From: Galeopsis tetrahit
Taxonomy: Eukaryota; Streptophyta; Magnoliopsida; Lamiales; Lamiaceae
Direction of reading: 5' to 3'
Assembly: GCA_963675135.1 (NCBI GenBank)
Contig: OY776129.1
Location: 5,443,201 to 5,507,200 of the forward strand
Length of the DNA stretch: 64,000 nucleotides
In this document: positions 1-12,137 of the stretch, piece after piece
Layout: each line of letters opens with the position of its first letter
Numbering within the stretch: the stretch's first letter is position 1
Program-made: the position numbers and the translations under genes
The notes under the pieces: model-generated
Seen by the model: the letters and a program-made list of their open reading frames with translations, nothing else
Databases searched by the model: none
Told to the model about the DNA's origin: nothing

Positions 1-1060
1 CATGTATTATATATATTGTCATATAATATATATTTCCATATAAAAGATATGGAATATATAACATAATATTATTATAATATCTATATTTATTATATAAACT
101 TATTTTTCAACAATGGACAAAAATTGAAATTGACATATTATTAGATAGGATTAGGTTTAATTTCCTTTAAAATATATTTTTCACAAATTTAGTAAAATTA
201 AATAAAATTAATTTCTATAAAAAAAAGATTTTCAATTTTTATTTCAAGTTCATTTTGACACAAAATGATTTATAATTTTTATCTCAATTGATCTTATCCC
301 TTTTACTATACTATTTAGACCATTTTACCATTCTAAGTGAATGATAACATTATTTTTTAATCTAAAACTATTTGACCATTAACAATGCTTCAAGTATTTA
401 TACTTTTTCTGAGTGGATGATATCATTATTTTTTAATCTAAAACTTTTTATAAGATATTATACAAGTTTCTTTATAAGTCTTATTAATAGTAGTTTTATA
501 AAGATTTAGAAACTTTTAAAAATTATTGAATGACTCTTTTTTTTTTAATCTAACGTTCATACAAAATTGATATACATACGTTGATTAGAGAATCAATTCT
601 TGGAATATTTTCATTAGTTTATACTTTTTCTAAATTGATGATAAAATTGTTTTTTAATCTAAATCTTTTTAAAAAATACTATACAAATTAAAAAAATTAT
701 TAAATGACACCTCCTTTTTTTTAATCTATACGAGAATCAATTCTTGGAATATTTTCATTAGAAAATCAATTGATATATATATTGGCATATGGAATTGAAG
801 ATATAATATAATATTATTATTATTATTATAATATCTATATCTATCCTAAAATATATCTACATAGTATTATTTTAACATTTATATTTATCTGATACCTAGA
901 AGATATATTAATTAATTTTTTTATTCTTTTTACTATTTATTAATTAAATAAAAGAGTAAATAAAGTAATATAACTCCGTCCATATTCTCTCATTCTCAAT
1001 TCTCTATATACATAAGATTTTGATTTATTTTTAATTTAATTTTATCATTTGACTAATTAG
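1..1060. other. AT-rich DNA with degenerate direct repeats
   Basis: No gene is seen. The stretch is very AT-rich. A module containing TATACTTTTTCT followed by TTTTTTAATCTAAA recurs near 400-450 and 610-665, and AGAATCAATTCTTGGAATAT recurs near 589 and 729. It may be the interior of the CACTA element that ends at 1406, whose other end would lie outside the window. Confidence 0.4.
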
Positions 1061-1406
1061 ATACATATTAGAGATGGTTAGATTCTATATCGCAAATTTC
1101 ATGTCCCACCTTATCTTGTTTTATATTGAGGAGAAAAAATTGATTGTTTAGAGACGGTGGTATATGTATCTAATCCGTATCTAATTCGTATCTAAAACTC
1201 TCGAAATTGAAAGTGGCGTATCTAGTCCGTATCTAAAACTTTCGAAACTAAAAGTCGTATCTAATCTGTTTATAATGAGAGACGGTTTTATTTTCGGTTT
1301 CAAATCTCGATTTTTTAACAAATCCGTATCTAATCTGTATCTATTAGAGACGGATTAGGTGTCCGTCTCAAAATTTCGGTATCAAAATCAGGCTTTTTTT
1401 GTAGTG
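1061..1406. mobile_element. CACTA (En/Spm) transposon terminus
   Basis: The segment ends in TTTTTTTGTAGTG at 1394-1406, the reverse complement of the CACTACAAAAAAA terminus typical of plant CACTA elements. Before it lies a subterminal array of short repeats (variants of CCGTATCTAA and GAGACGGA in both orientations), as expected for transposase-binding sites. The expected 3-bp target duplication would be CTC (1407-1409). The other terminus is not in the window, so neither the element length nor the duplication can be confirmed. It is inserted in a LINE fragment. Confidence 0.7.
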
Positions 1407-1996
1407 CTCCATGCCATCGCCTTTGCCTTTATAGGACATGGGTTCCTCCAAGTCTGCTCAAATGCATTTTCCATTTGGTGGTCCAGTTCGCCTGTCGCAA
1501 CTGCAAAATGTAAAGCCTGGTACGCGGACTTGGTCGTGTATACGCCTTTCGGATGCAGTCTCCAGTTCCATCTGGCATGTTCACCTTCCGTTAGAGTATA
1601 CTTGTTAATCACAGACATAAGAGTGTTAATGCTAACAACTTCTCGATCGAGAAGAGGTCTCCTCCAAGCCCAATTCCAAACCCATACACCCCCCCCCCCA
1701 CCCCCCACCCAAGAACCTAACTCGTTGATGGAACTATTTCTATCCAAACTCAGCCTATACAGGCTCGGAAACTGCAGTTTTAAGGCTGTTTCACCAGCCC
1801 AAATCCCCTCCCAAAAGTTTGTTCTAGCCCCGTCCCCAATGATCATCACCAGCCCCTGACTTGGTCCGTATTTTGCACACTTTTTCAAACAACAATACGA
1901 TCCCCACAAGTGTATGGGTTCGATTGTAGTATGATAAGTATACGACCTAGTAGATTTTCTTTCCAAGGACCTAGCTAGGAGAGCGTGGAGCCCCAA
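1407..1996 (-). pseudogene. LINE (L1-type) ORF2 C-terminal fragment, zf-RVT region
   Basis: The minus-strand frame reads residues typical of the zf-RVT region downstream of reverse transcriptase in plant L1 LINEs. They include a GDGARTNFWEGIW block, then LLDREVVSINTL, and a final block with NPCPIKAKAMAW. The reverse-transcriptase and endonuclease parts are absent, and the CACTA terminus at 1406 cuts the downstream end. A run of G residues on the coding strand (plus-strand C tract near 1688-1707) gives an aberrant glycine stretch inside the domain. This is a dead fragment, with no host function inferred. Confidence 0.75.
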
Positions 1997-2830
1997 AACT
2001 ATAAGTCAAAATGGTGTTATAGAAGCTAAACGTGAGGATAAAGCAAATATCAATAAGAAAAAGAAACAAACAACTAAGCTAACTCTCAAAGATGAAAGTG
2101 CAAGTGGAAGAATTGCTTCGGGTGTTTTCCTTATGTGAGATCACTAATGAATTAACGAACTAATCACAATAATTAAACCTAATGTCTTGAATTATGTTAA
2201 AGGCTATCACATATATGTGTAGACCCCCTCGAAAGGCATATGTGAACAACGTGCATTGATTAGCAATTATAGGATCTAACCAAATACCATAAGTTCATAA
2301 GATAGTGTTTCATAAGCACTTTCAACACGGTTACTAATGTTTATGAAACGCCCTCTCACCAAACTCCTAGACGACCTCTATTCGTTTAATGTCTAATGTT
2401 GTCGATCTAAGCAATCAATACTCTCTCGGTTAAGCTAATTACTATTTAACTTCAATTAATTAATCAAGGCTCACACTCACACCCCAATCATCCAAACTCA
2501 ACTCTCGTTGCAATTAACATAATCGAAAATGCTAGCTAATAGGATTGATCAACTAATTAAAACAATTAATTCATAAACTCACTAATTACCCACATAATTC
2601 CAACACCCAAAGCAATAAGAGATTAGCTCATATCTAAATTAACAACTAGAATAAAACTCATGTAAATTAAACTACAAGACATGAATGAAAATGAAATTAC
2701 CAAATTAAACTTGGAATAATAGAAAAATATTACCTCTAGGTCTTTAAATTTTTCAATGCCACAAACACTAAAATGAAACTCTAAATTTAAAACTAGCTAA
2801 GAAATTAAACTAATCTAATCTAATGAGGGA
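1997..2830. repeat. Probable LTR-retrotransposon debris
   Basis: No open gene is seen. The text (alternating AATTAATTAA and CTCTCGGTTAAGCTAATTACT with scattered CACTC runs) resembles untranslated or LTR-adjacent parts of plant Ty3/gypsy elements. No LTR ends, primer-binding site or pol motif are visible, so the assignment is weak. A short GC-richer stretch at 2830-2960 looks like a 5' leader, but its frames carry nothing recognisable. Confidence 0.3.
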
Positions 2831-3184
2831 AAGTGTGGAAGCGTGGAAGCGTGGGAGAGGAGAGGGTTTCCTCCCCCACTATGGAGTGCTGCTCTCTGTT
2901 TCGTCAAATTCTCGCTCGCCGAATTCCTCCTCCTTTTTCCCCCAAATGGAGTTGTTCTCTTTTTCTTTTTTAAACTGGGCCGAATTGAATTAATGAGGTG
3001 GGCGAACTACTATATTCTACTTTTCTCCCAATTGATAAAATGGACTCTTGCATTCAATTAATTAAAGTAGTATTTCACCCGTGCCGTGCGATGCACGGAG
3101 TAAAAGTTTAATATTTCATTAATGTACAATTAATATTATGCTACTAATAAATATTTATTTACAAATTATGTACTCTCATCTCAT

Positions 3185-3360
3185 TTGTCTTATATTTTTT
3201 GTCCACCAAATATAGTCTCATTCACTTTATGAAAACTATCACTTAATTATTCAATTTGCTATTAACTTTATTTACAAACAATCACTTTATTTACAATGGA
3301 CCCCACAATACTCTTACTTTATCTACTTTTTTTCTTAAAACTTGTGCTCCCCCTCCATGA
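3185..3360. repeat. Diverged partial copy of the adjacent MITE
   Basis: The text parallels 3480-3700: TTGTCCA.., TTCACTTTATGAAAA, then AACAATCACTTTAT, ATGGACCCCACAA and CTTGTGCTC in the same order. It is therefore a partial older copy of the element at 3456-3744, or a tandem duplication of its interior. Confidence 0.5.
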
Positions 3361-3455
3361 AAATCAGGTGCCTATTTCCCCACTTCCCACTCCTATCTCT
3401 CTTAAATTTAATTAGTAGTAGTTAATTATAAAATCTATACTGTATATATTTATTA

Positions 3456-3744
3456 CTCTCTCCAATTTCATTATTCTCACTTTCCTTTTTTTGTTGTCCA
3501 AATTTATTATGCCCATTCCCTTTTTGAAAATAATGTTATTCACACTACATTATCTCCAACCTCCAACAATTATTTATTCATTCAAATTGTCACCAACTTT
3601 ATTCATAAACAATCACTTTATCTGTAAATGGACCCCACAACATCCCATCATACCCCCAACTTATCTATTTTATACATAAACTAATCAATATTTATTAAAA
3701 CTCGTGCTCGAAAAAATGAGCATAATAAAATTGGATGGAGGGAG
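3456..3744. mobile_element. Stowaway-type MITE
   Basis: The ends are imperfect inverted repeats, CTCTCTCCAATTTCATTATT on the left and the complement of AATAAAATTGGATGGAGGGAG on the right. TA flanks both sides (3454-3455 and 3745-3746). This is the Tc1/mariner Stowaway signature (CTCCCTCC ends, TA target). About 289 bp, no coding capacity. Confidence 0.7.
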
Positions 3745-4739
3745 TATAAAAAATCTGAATACTTTTTAAGTCAAATGCTGCATCCGATTCATTTTAAATA
3801 TATTTTTAATTGAATTTATAAAATCTAAAGTGTTTATATTTACTACTTTTACAAAAAAAAATTATAAAGTTTAATTTTAAATATATTTTTAATTGTTCAA
3901 TTAAATTAAATTTCAATCCCTCACATTCGAATCACATTAAAATTATGTTTCAATTACACCATAAAATTGAGTGCACACAACCGCAACGATTTTAAATTTA
4001 ATATCTATTGTGTGCATAGAGTTTAATGTGTTATTTATTTATTAGTATTACATGACATAAAATAAATTGTAGATGTATAAAAATCTTTTGAATAATAAAA
4101 TAGAGTAATAAAATATTGTGAATAATAAAATAGAGTACTAAAGTAATGATGATTTTAAAATGTTTAAAATGTGTAGTTTAATGTAAAAATATTACTTATT
4201 ATCAAATTAAAAATTAATTAATTTAATTTGAGACGTACAATTTTTACTAATGATGATCTAAAATGAAATGGGGGAGTTAATAAATTATTTATAATTTAAA
4301 AATGAAAATAAACAAATAAGTCAATTAAATTTAAAAAATTAAAATTTAACATTAATAGAAATCAAATAAAATTTAAAAAGCAATTTGTTTAGCACATTTA
4401 CTAAAAATTACCAAAACAATTAAAATAATAAAGAAATGGACGGATAAATTGTATTGGTTAAAAAAAAAAAACTGAATCAGAATAGAGAGAAAGTAGAGGG
4501 TAGGAAAAAAAATAAGAAAGAGTGAGGAAGAAAAAAAATCGATAGTGTGACAGTAAATAATGAAGAGAGAGAAATATTTTTTTCAAAATTTTCATAATAA
4601 AAATCATTTTAACTACATTTGCAATATTTTATTTATAAAATGTAATATTTCAAAAAATCTGTCTAAATGTTACTACTAAACAAAAATGTGTTTTAGGTGA
4701 GACCGAGAGAATAAAATAAAGGAGGATCCTAAAAAAAAA

Positions 4740-5475
4740 AAATACTTCTTGAGGTAGATAAATATGTCGCTCTCTGAGAAGCCGACACGTGGAAACGGGA
4801 TAAATTATGATAGTTTTAATTAGGTCAATACACCGAAGAAACAGGATTAATACACCCCTGGGCTTAAGCAGGGAAATCAGAGAGGTCAGGGTGATTGGGC
4901 CTCTGGCCCATATTTGGAGAGATTAATAGCCCTTGGGCCTGAAAGGATCCGGCCCAAATGGGGGACGACTAGTCAATCTTTCCTAGCCAAGTCAAATGAG
5001 GAGATCAACCCACGAAAATAGGGGCCAATATGCTGAAGAACCAAGTCTCCAGGGAGAGTGAGACCGATTCTTTAGGGAATTGAGGCCGGATTTACAGGAA
5101 GGAGCCGAGAATATAGGGAGAACAAGTCTTTCCCTCTCCGAAGAGAGGGGCCAGGTATATAAACAGGTTATTTCCATATTCTTATTTACGTTTTTACATA
5201 TTATACACACTTTCACAAGAACTATACACTGAATCGAGAAGAAACACCACTAGATTCGCCGGAATTTCCCTAGATATACAGGGGAATTCCTCTTTGATTT
5301 CTCCTAAGATCGAATCTGACTTGAGCGTCGGAGCTTCTACGCCGGAGCCCCTCTCCGGCGTACTTTTGCAGGTTATTTTCGGATTACTAAGGAGATTTAC
5401 TTGAAGACTGCCAAGGATTAAACGAGTGATTCGACTCGTGATTAATAGTGCTCGCAAGAGAATGATCTATATCCA
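4740..5475 (+). repeat. Solo LTR-like segment, probably Ty3/gypsy
   Basis: This block is GC-richer than its surroundings. It contains a promoter-like TATATAAA (near 5156), then text with TTGAGCGTCGGAG and CGCCGGAGCCCCTCTCCGG, a pattern common in the R/U5 part of plant Ty3/gypsy LTRs. No gag-pol lies on either side, so it would be a solo LTR. The exact ends were not fixed because no TG...CA pair with a 5-bp duplication was clear. Confidence 0.5.
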
Positions 5476-5613
5476 AAGGCGTTCTTTTTCGACGCATCAC
5501 TTCTAATTTTATATTTTTAACTGAAATATGGAAGGATCGATAGCTTTTTTAATATGTGTTTTTTTATTTAAATTTATAATCCCTTTTTAGGGTTTGAAAC
5601 AACTTATATATTA

Positions 5614-5891
5614 CTCCCTCCGTTGAAACTTGCACACTTGGGTGGGCACACAATTTAAGAAATGTGTAAGAAAATGTGTAAAGAGTGATGTTTTGAGGGG
5701 TAGTTTTGTAAAGTTTTATTAATAAAGTAAAGTAAAAAGTAGACTGAGTGTGGAAAAGTAATGGCATATGAGTAAATAAGAGTATATTTTGAGGGGGGAG
5801 GTTATAAATATATTTCCTTTTATGGAGTGTGCAAATTGGTATGGAACATCCATTTATAGAAAGTGTGCAAATTCCTGTGGGACGGAGGGAG
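5614..5891. mobile_element. Stowaway MITE, copy 1 of an adjacent pair
   Basis: It starts CTCCCTCCGTTGAAACTTGC and ends GTGTGCAAATTCCTGTGGGA then CGGAGGGAG, giving an inverted repeat of about 25 bp. TA flanks both sides (5612-5613, 5892-5893). Length about 278 bp, no gene. Confidence 0.85.
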
Positions 5892-5921
5892 TATATATTG
5901 GTGAACATACAATAATTAATA

Positions 5922-6203
5922 CTGCATTCGTTTCAAAGTAACTTGCACCCTTGGTATGACACACATTTTAATAAATATGTAAAAAAATGTGTAATGAATG
6001 ATATTTTAAGAGGTAGTTTTGTAAACTTTTATGAATAAAGTAAAATAAAATGTAGATTAAGTGTGAAAAAGTAATGACATATAGATAAACATGTGTATGT
6101 TTTAAAGGTGGGGGTTATAAAAATATTTTCTTTTATGAAGTATGTAAATTGATGTGGAATATCTATATATGAAAAGTGTGTAAATTTTTATAGGAGGAGG
6201 GAG
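5922..6203. mobile_element. Stowaway MITE, copy 2, more diverged
   Basis: It is a same-orientation relative of the MITE ending 30 bp upstream. Shared blocks include AACTTGCACCCTTGG, GTAGTTTTGTAAA, AATAAAGTAAA, GTAATG.CATAT and GTGTGTAAATTTTTATAGGA. Its left end has decayed (CTGCATTCG for CTCCCTCCG), while the right end keeps GGAGGGAG followed by TA. Confidence 0.75.
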
Positions 6204-7125
6204 TATTATTTTGCAGGTTTCAAAATAAATTTAGCCTAATTTTTTTAGATGTTTAATTAATTGCTTATTGGTCGTGGGCTTGTGGCGCATGCTGCTGTAT
6301 TATTTTAAGGTGACTGACAATGTTCAGGATTCTGTTTATTGGTTATGCCATGTGGGGCATACATGCTAAAAAAAACAGAAACAGTATATGCAAATGGGCG
6401 GGAAGGGACTATTCTATTTTTATATATACTAGTATTGTACCCGTGCGATGCACGGTTTGATATATTTGTAGATAATTAGTTATAAAAATATTTTGTATTA
6501 AGTATCTATAGAATAACTCCTGCAACAATATTTAGATCTGTCTTAATTACTTTTGGGATTATATAAAACTTGATCTCATGAATTCAATTTGTGAGACGGA
6601 GATTTATTTGAATTGTGTAACCACAAAATAATCCACCACTATAAAAAAGAACTGGAGTATCATAATTTTGTTAGAATAAATTATAAAGTAACCAAGTAAA
6701 GTAAAATGTTATTTTAAATTTAAAATCACTAACTAAAAAAATTACCAATCACAAATTTATTTAATAAAAAACTCTAGAAATAATAAAATTAAAATAAGTA
6801 ATGTTTCTATTTAAATTACAACACATTTCAATAAAATATAAATTTTACAAATATAAAACTATGTAAAAATATATTACTCCACATATAAAAGCATATAGTG
6901 CAAACGACATTCAATATTAATGACATTGTTTAGAGTTTAGGGTGAAACATTTATTATGTGAATAATATTTATACTTATTATTAAACACCTACAAACTGAA
7001 AAAAAATATGTATAATGAAAATAGTTCTCTACTCTACCTAACAATCTTATGTTCTAAATTGCATCTCTTTTGTCAATTATTTTTTTGATCAAGTAAACTC
7101 ACTGATTTTATTAATGAGTGTAGGA

Positions 7126-7380
7126 TTATAATAAGATTACATATGGTACCAATACCAGATTATATATACTTAAAAATAAGCAAATGCCAATACTTAAGTT
7201 TTCATACTCATAGTAGGCATATGCTTCGTCTTTAGACAGAATTCTTGTTGGATTTTCAATACACCCAATGTACGGGGTGTCTCTCAGTCCGGCGTCGAAG
7301 CTAGTCATTTGATGAAGGGGGAAAGATGTACTCCACATTCTTCCTTTTTGATCTCGTTCAAAAAAATTTCCATGTTTCAT
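7126..7380 (-). other. Unrecognised 84-codon reading frame inside Helitron 2
   Basis: The N-terminal two thirds have protein-like composition (segments TSFDAGLRDTPYIGCIENP and SKDEAYAYYEYENLS). The last 20 residues are hydrophobic and AT-driven, as if read into an intron. I do not recognise a family. Given its place in a Helitron on the element's own strand, it could be a captured exon, but this is inference. Confidence 0.25.
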
Positions 7381-7860
7381 TTTCTATTGTCATTTAGACT
7401 AAAAAACAACGAAAAGGTAACTCGATGGAGATACTCACCACTATTGAGTAAAATATCTACGATTTTAACATTGTCACTACTTGCAGCGTGTGTAAAGGAC
7501 CCCCGATTTCTTCTTCACATTTTTTATTACTAATGGAAATGCAGATGATAGTATTTCAACCACCTAATCCATCCAGACTAAGCACACCAGCAAAGAAGTT
7601 AAAGATGAATAAAATGCAAATGAAAAAAAAAACAAAAAAAAAAAAAAACAACACAGGCATTAAAGGCAAATATAATTACATTAGCAAAAAAAAATTGTGT
7701 TATTTGTTGCAATATTTGTACAACAACCTAAAAAAAAGCATTCATGAAATAAGTCAAATAAAAATACTAAGAATCAATAACTTACAAATTCAGCAATCAC
7801 AAAAATTATTTTAGTATATTAAATACTCTGTATTTAATATCCACCATTACCTATATTTTA

Positions 7861-8932
7861 GGCTGAAACGGATGTCACTCACGATAAGGGCGTCACCAAG
7901 AAATGACCGACACTCATAGTCGGTATCTGTAAAAATTTCCGATCAAGACCAGAAAACCAACGAAATACCATATACACCATCTAGTAAAATCGGAAACCCA
8001 ATTTCTAAAAATAGCTCATATTAAAAAAAATTGTGTAACAAAAAATCAGAAGTGTCGAAAACCAGTTGTTAATATCTATCCCCCAACGAATTATATATAT
8101 GCACAAATCTGAACATCTAACATTTGCACAACACAAAGACACAAATCGAAGAAAAAAAACGCCTCAATCCTAGAATACTAAAACTCAACGCTTTTCATTT
8201 TTGGCCCAAAAAATTCAGAGAAATTTTAAAAATCAAAACAAATCAGAGGATAATTTTTTACCTCTATCGAAGGAAGATTCTCAGAACCATAACCGACTCC
8301 GGTTGAAAAACTCTGCAAAATAAACCAGAAAAATATTTTGGAATATCCTAGAGGTAACCAATTAGAGAAAATGAAAATGCATTCGAAAAAAATCAGAGAA
8401 GAGAGTGCGAAAATACTAAACAAATCAATTACCGTCAAATTTATTGAAAATCAAAGAGACAATGGAACGATTGGAAACCGGAATGCTTACAGAAATGAAA
8501 TCACTTCAGTAAAAAAATAAAATTAGAGCATATCTTTTTTACCTATGGGATGCAAGGACTGCATTTACGGAAAGAAAGAGTTCCGAATAATGAATGGGGA
8601 AAGATGTATTCCAGCTGCAGGATCGACCTCCCTGAGAAGCTTTACAAAGTGCGAGCAAATACTAATGTAGGTTAAGCAAGTAATATATTATAATCTACTC
8701 TACTGTTTCTTCTCTTTTTTAAAATTTACTGTAAATTAATAAATTAAAGTAGTGGAAGAATTTGAAAAGTTTAGCTTACGGAGAAAGCCAAAAGCCTCGG
8801 AAATGGAGTAGCAAATTAAGAGGTGTTGTTTGAGCTTCACTTTGAAAAAGTGAATGCAGTGTATAAAAAAATATTTTCTAAAAATAGTAGATGTAAAATG
8901 GCGGGAAAATGACTATCCTCTTTTTATATATA
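7861..8932. other. Helitron 2 5' half, no recognised gene
   Basis: GC content is somewhat higher than in neighbouring sequence, and short frames occur on both strands. One minus frame near 8540-8660 reads CSHFVKLLREVDPAAG, which could be a captured exon but was not assigned. The stretch ends with the 5'-terminal text of the element (GGCGGGAAAATGACTATCCT then CTTTTTATATATA). Confidence 0.3.
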
Positions 8933-8959
8933 CTAGTATTTCACCCGTGCGATGCACGG

Positions 8960-10250
8960 TTATGAATATTACTATCGAATAATGAATAATTAATAGTATT
9001 ATGCTACTGTTAATATTGTTATTAAAAAATATGTATACTGTTAAAACTTATTTTATTAATATAAATTAAATATATTGGCTAAAATTTGAATACAGTAAAA
9101 ATAAAATTTATTTCGAAATTACTATTTTAAAGTGTATAAATTATTAAAAGATATCGAAATAAGACATCTAAAAATAACACATGATGTAAGGAATATGAAT
9201 AAATTTTATTATAACTCTGTTTTCTTTTAATTATTAAAGATGAATAGAGATCTTTTTTAACTCACAGCTAATTGAAATATGAATAGTAATCAATACACAA
9301 TAAAATTAATTTATAAAAGTAATACTCATTATTTAAAAATTATTATCCTAATACGTACTCCATTATTTAAGTGTTCAAGTATTTATTTTATGTTATATTA
9401 TTTTTATCGTATACAATTTTTAAAAAATACTCCAATGTTTCACAGTGTATTATCCTACTCCAATTTTTTTCGTTAATTGATAAATAAATTCCTATTTTGA
9501 ATGGAGTAAGCTGACCGAAGAAAATTCAAAAAACAAAAATATTATATGTAGGAGACTGTCTTTGTTATTATCAATACATACTTGCACAGTAACAACCATT
9601 GTCATGTTCTTCATTCTTAAGTTTTAATATCTACACTCATTGTTGCAAAATTATTTTTTTTGTAAGTGTAGGTATATTATCTTTGATCACATATCATAAC
9701 AGTAAACTCAAATTCGATTTTGTCTTTGGAAAAAAAATTCAATAATTTTAATACAACGGGAAGCCTAAAAAAGTATTAAAACAAAAGTGATAGTCCATCT
9801 TGACAAAAAATGAAGATATAGTAAACAGTATACTGAATGACTGTGAAACTAATTTAAACCACTTAAAACATAGTATCCTAACATCGCTAGTAACCCCGAA
9901 TCTGATGGGAAAGATAGAAAACACTGTATCAGCAAATGCTCATAAAAACAAAGAAAGTGATCGAAACTAATGATAAAAACGTACTGTAGCGAATAACCAA
10001 CAAAGCGTAAATCTTTTAAAATTGCTTTTAAAATCTTAATTTAAAAATCTTGAAAAGAATATATGTAAACTTGAAAGCGGATCCGAAAAACTGACTGAAA
10101 CAAACCACATTCCCACAGCCTGTTATGTCAACTTCTCATTTCCCTTTTTTAATTGAGTTATATTGAGCAACTAAAGGTTACTTCGAGCCTTTGAGATGCA
10201 AAAATAAGAAATGAAACTGAAAAACAAAAGAAAATAAGGGAAAATGTCAA
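8960..10250. other. AT-rich interior of Helitron 3, no gene seen
   Basis: Only short frames without protein-like composition occur on either strand. The part next to 10250 is probably intron or downstream sequence that came with the CCT5 fragment. Confidence 0.4.
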
Positions 10251-10256
10251 AATTAC

Positions 10257-10372
10257 CTTAATTTGTTGTGATTTGACAACAGATAAAGTTTCTATAGGTT
10301 GGAGACCACTATTTTCTGCCAGCGCCATTGGGATAGAATCTAATGCATCAGCAAAAATCAAAAGAATGTCAA
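10257..10372 (-). pseudogene. CCT5: Captured CCT5 exon fragment (chaperonin epsilon), downstream exon
   Basis: The minus frame reads FADALDSIPMALAENSGLQ followed by PIETLSVVKSQQIK, then a GT donor (GTAATTTT) at plus 10256. This is a highly conserved C-terminal segment of subunit epsilon of the cytosolic TCP-1 ring chaperonin, which folds actin, tubulin and other proteins. The residues just upstream are degenerate (YAIRA expected), so the exon start is approximate. The equatorial-domain remainder is absent, and this cannot be a working chaperonin. Confidence 0.85.
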
Positions 10373-10428
10373 ATTTACCTTCAAAAAATAGAAACTTAAA
10401 CATAAAGGGTGAAAGTCCAGACTATCAC

Positions 10429-10595
10429 CTGCTCAACTCCAGGATACTTATCAGAAGTTGCTTCCACAACAATTGAGCAAGACATTTCAGCTGAGCCACC
10501 ACCATATACTATGGAATTGTTACGAATAAGATTCCGAGCAACGCATAAGGCGTCATGAAGACTGCGCTTTGTTTCCTCAATCATCATCTTGTTAC
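10429..10595 (-). pseudogene. CCT5: Captured CCT5 exon fragment, upstream exon
   Basis: The minus frame reads GNKMMIEETKRSLHDALCVA, then RNLIRNNSIVYGGGSAEM and VEATSDKYPGVEQ. It is bounded by an AG acceptor (TTTAG at plus 10596-10600) and a GT donor (GTGATAG at plus 10422-10428). This is the TCP-1 epsilon segment immediately before the exon at 10257. The rest of the gene, which normally encodes about 535 residues, is missing, so this is a genomic fragment taken up with its introns. A few substitutions (AEM for AEI, VVEAT for AVEAA) suggest drift. Confidence 0.9.
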
Positions 10596-11912
10596 CTAAA
10601 GCACAGTAAAATACAAGCACAGTGAAATACTAAAAACAGCAATCAACAGACTTCATGAATTCATTATGAAAAATGAACAAAATAGGTGTGTTATATATGG
10701 CCTACCCAAGCTATAGAAGCTTCAAGAACTGTTCCAAGTGACCAGAAAGATAAGAACACTACCATCCAAGTGCCTCTCTGTGGATAAAGTTGGAAATCAG
10801 GAGTGCAATCCCTTACTCAAGCAGAAACACAAAATTGGATATCAGGATAGAGTTCTTCAGTACCAAAAGAGCAAAGAATCACATATGTTTTTCTGTTTTA
10901 CCGAATGAACAAAAACGCACAGATGTTATTCGCAATAATTAGTTATCAAGTTAAGCTACTTTTTACTACTTTTTCTATGTTGAGTTGGATGGCCATTTTT
11001 CGAAATAAAAATGTCATCACAGCCCACAGGCATATTATCAAATTAGATATAGACATATTCCAGTTAAGAGACTTAAGGAAGAAAGCTGCATCCCCACTCC
11101 TTAAATCAGAAACACACTGTTTTGAAATATTTCTAAAAAGATGGCTATAATCCCGCATACTGAATCAAAATTCATTCTCTACAGTCTACGCTATCAATTT
11201 TATCCTTAATTCATGTACTTACTTTCCCGGTAGTTTTAGGTATATATAAACACATCCACCCTATTAATTTTGTCGCTGAAACTTGGAATTTGACACTCAA
11301 ATACAATCACCTGCCAAAAGAAATGAAAGCATAAGTTGAGTCAATCTTAATTTAAATTTGAGGACCACGTTTTTAAGTCAGTAATTTCTTCAAACAGCTT
11401 CTAGGAAGCTCCTAGATTTCATACAAATTTTCTTCTGTTTCTAACATCACAAAAGTATATCTTTTCTCACTACCACCCACCAATTTAATTTAACCCTATT
11501 TATCAAGAAAAGCATTTGTAACCAAAAACTTTACATTAAAATTACATGCTCAAGAATCCTTAAATAATCCTAAAATATTCAAAATATGGGTGTATACCAT
11601 ATATCCCATGAATACTTGATCAAACGACTCAAACATTTATCATGAATAACATTCATTGTTCAAAGCTCTATAAATGCCCCTGAATCCTAATATTACCATT
11701 TATAAGAGAATCAAAGATTTTAGCATGTTCATGATCAACAAAGAATGTCTTGAAAAAAAAAAAAAGTATGACAAAAATTAGTAGGAATAAAAATGACAAA
11801 GAGAAATGAAACAAAACTAACCTTGCCATTTCCCAAGGAAATTTAAAATAGAGTCTTTCTTCCACGCCGCCACTACATTAGCATCTTTGCCGTCTTTCCT
11901 CCACCGTGATAC

Positions 11913-12137
11913 TCACTGTGGGGAAATGAAGTGCGACCTCTGCTTCTGATGATGACCAGCAACCGTAGTTTCAGTTGTGGATGATGTTAAGAGCTTCGAC
12001 ATTTCTTGCTTCAAGCTCGCATGACCTAATTCTAGCTCTTGAATCTTCTTTAGTAGCTCCTCAGCTGGCGGCGTTGCCGCCAGAGGCGGCAGAGGTGATT
12101 GTGCTGAACTATACTCCATGTTTTCCGGACTTTTCAA
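11913..12137 (-). pseudogene. Captured N-terminal exon, probably PAS-domain Raf-like kinase
   Basis: The frame opens MKSPENMEYSSAQ, has a proline/alanine-rich stretch, then a short coiled-coil-like block AEELLKKIQELELGHASLKQ-EMSKL and a basic tail with KQRSHFISPQ. This layout matches my memory of the N-termini of plant PAS-domain-containing Raf-like protein kinases. No PAS or kinase domain follows, so only the first exon is present. It shares strand and element with the kelch and CCT5 fragments. Family identity is moderate; that it is a host-derived coding exon is more secure. Confidence 0.45.

Larger units (their letters stand above)
3067..6428 (-). mobile_element. Helitron-like element 1 (oldest of three end-to-end)
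   Basis: On the minus strand the 3' end carries the hairpin CCGTGC-ATC-GCACGG followed by GGTGAAATACTAC at 3067, where the two intact family members read ...ATACTAG. The last base of the CTAG terminus is therefore mutated here. The other boundary is placed where element 2 is inserted: the plus-strand text just left of 6429 (GGGACTATTCTATTTTTATA) closely matches that left of 8933, which is the 5' end of element 2. Non-autonomous: no Rep/helicase is seen. It contains MITEs and an LTR. Confidence 0.5.
6429..8932 (-). mobile_element. Helitron-like element 2, non-autonomous
   Basis: The minus-strand 3' terminus reads CCGTGC-ATC-GCACGG, then GTACAATACTAG (CTAG at 6429-6432). That is a GC hairpin 8 nt before CTRR, flanked by host A on the plus strand as Helitrons require. 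Its 5' end is interrupted by element 3. On the minus strand, TCAA (13877-13874) would join TATATATAAAAAGAGGATAG (from 8932), giving a 5' end TCAATATATATAAAAAGAGG that resembles element 3's own TCTATCTGTATAATATGATA. No helicase is seen. The interior has one unrecognised short reading frame. Confidence 0.7.
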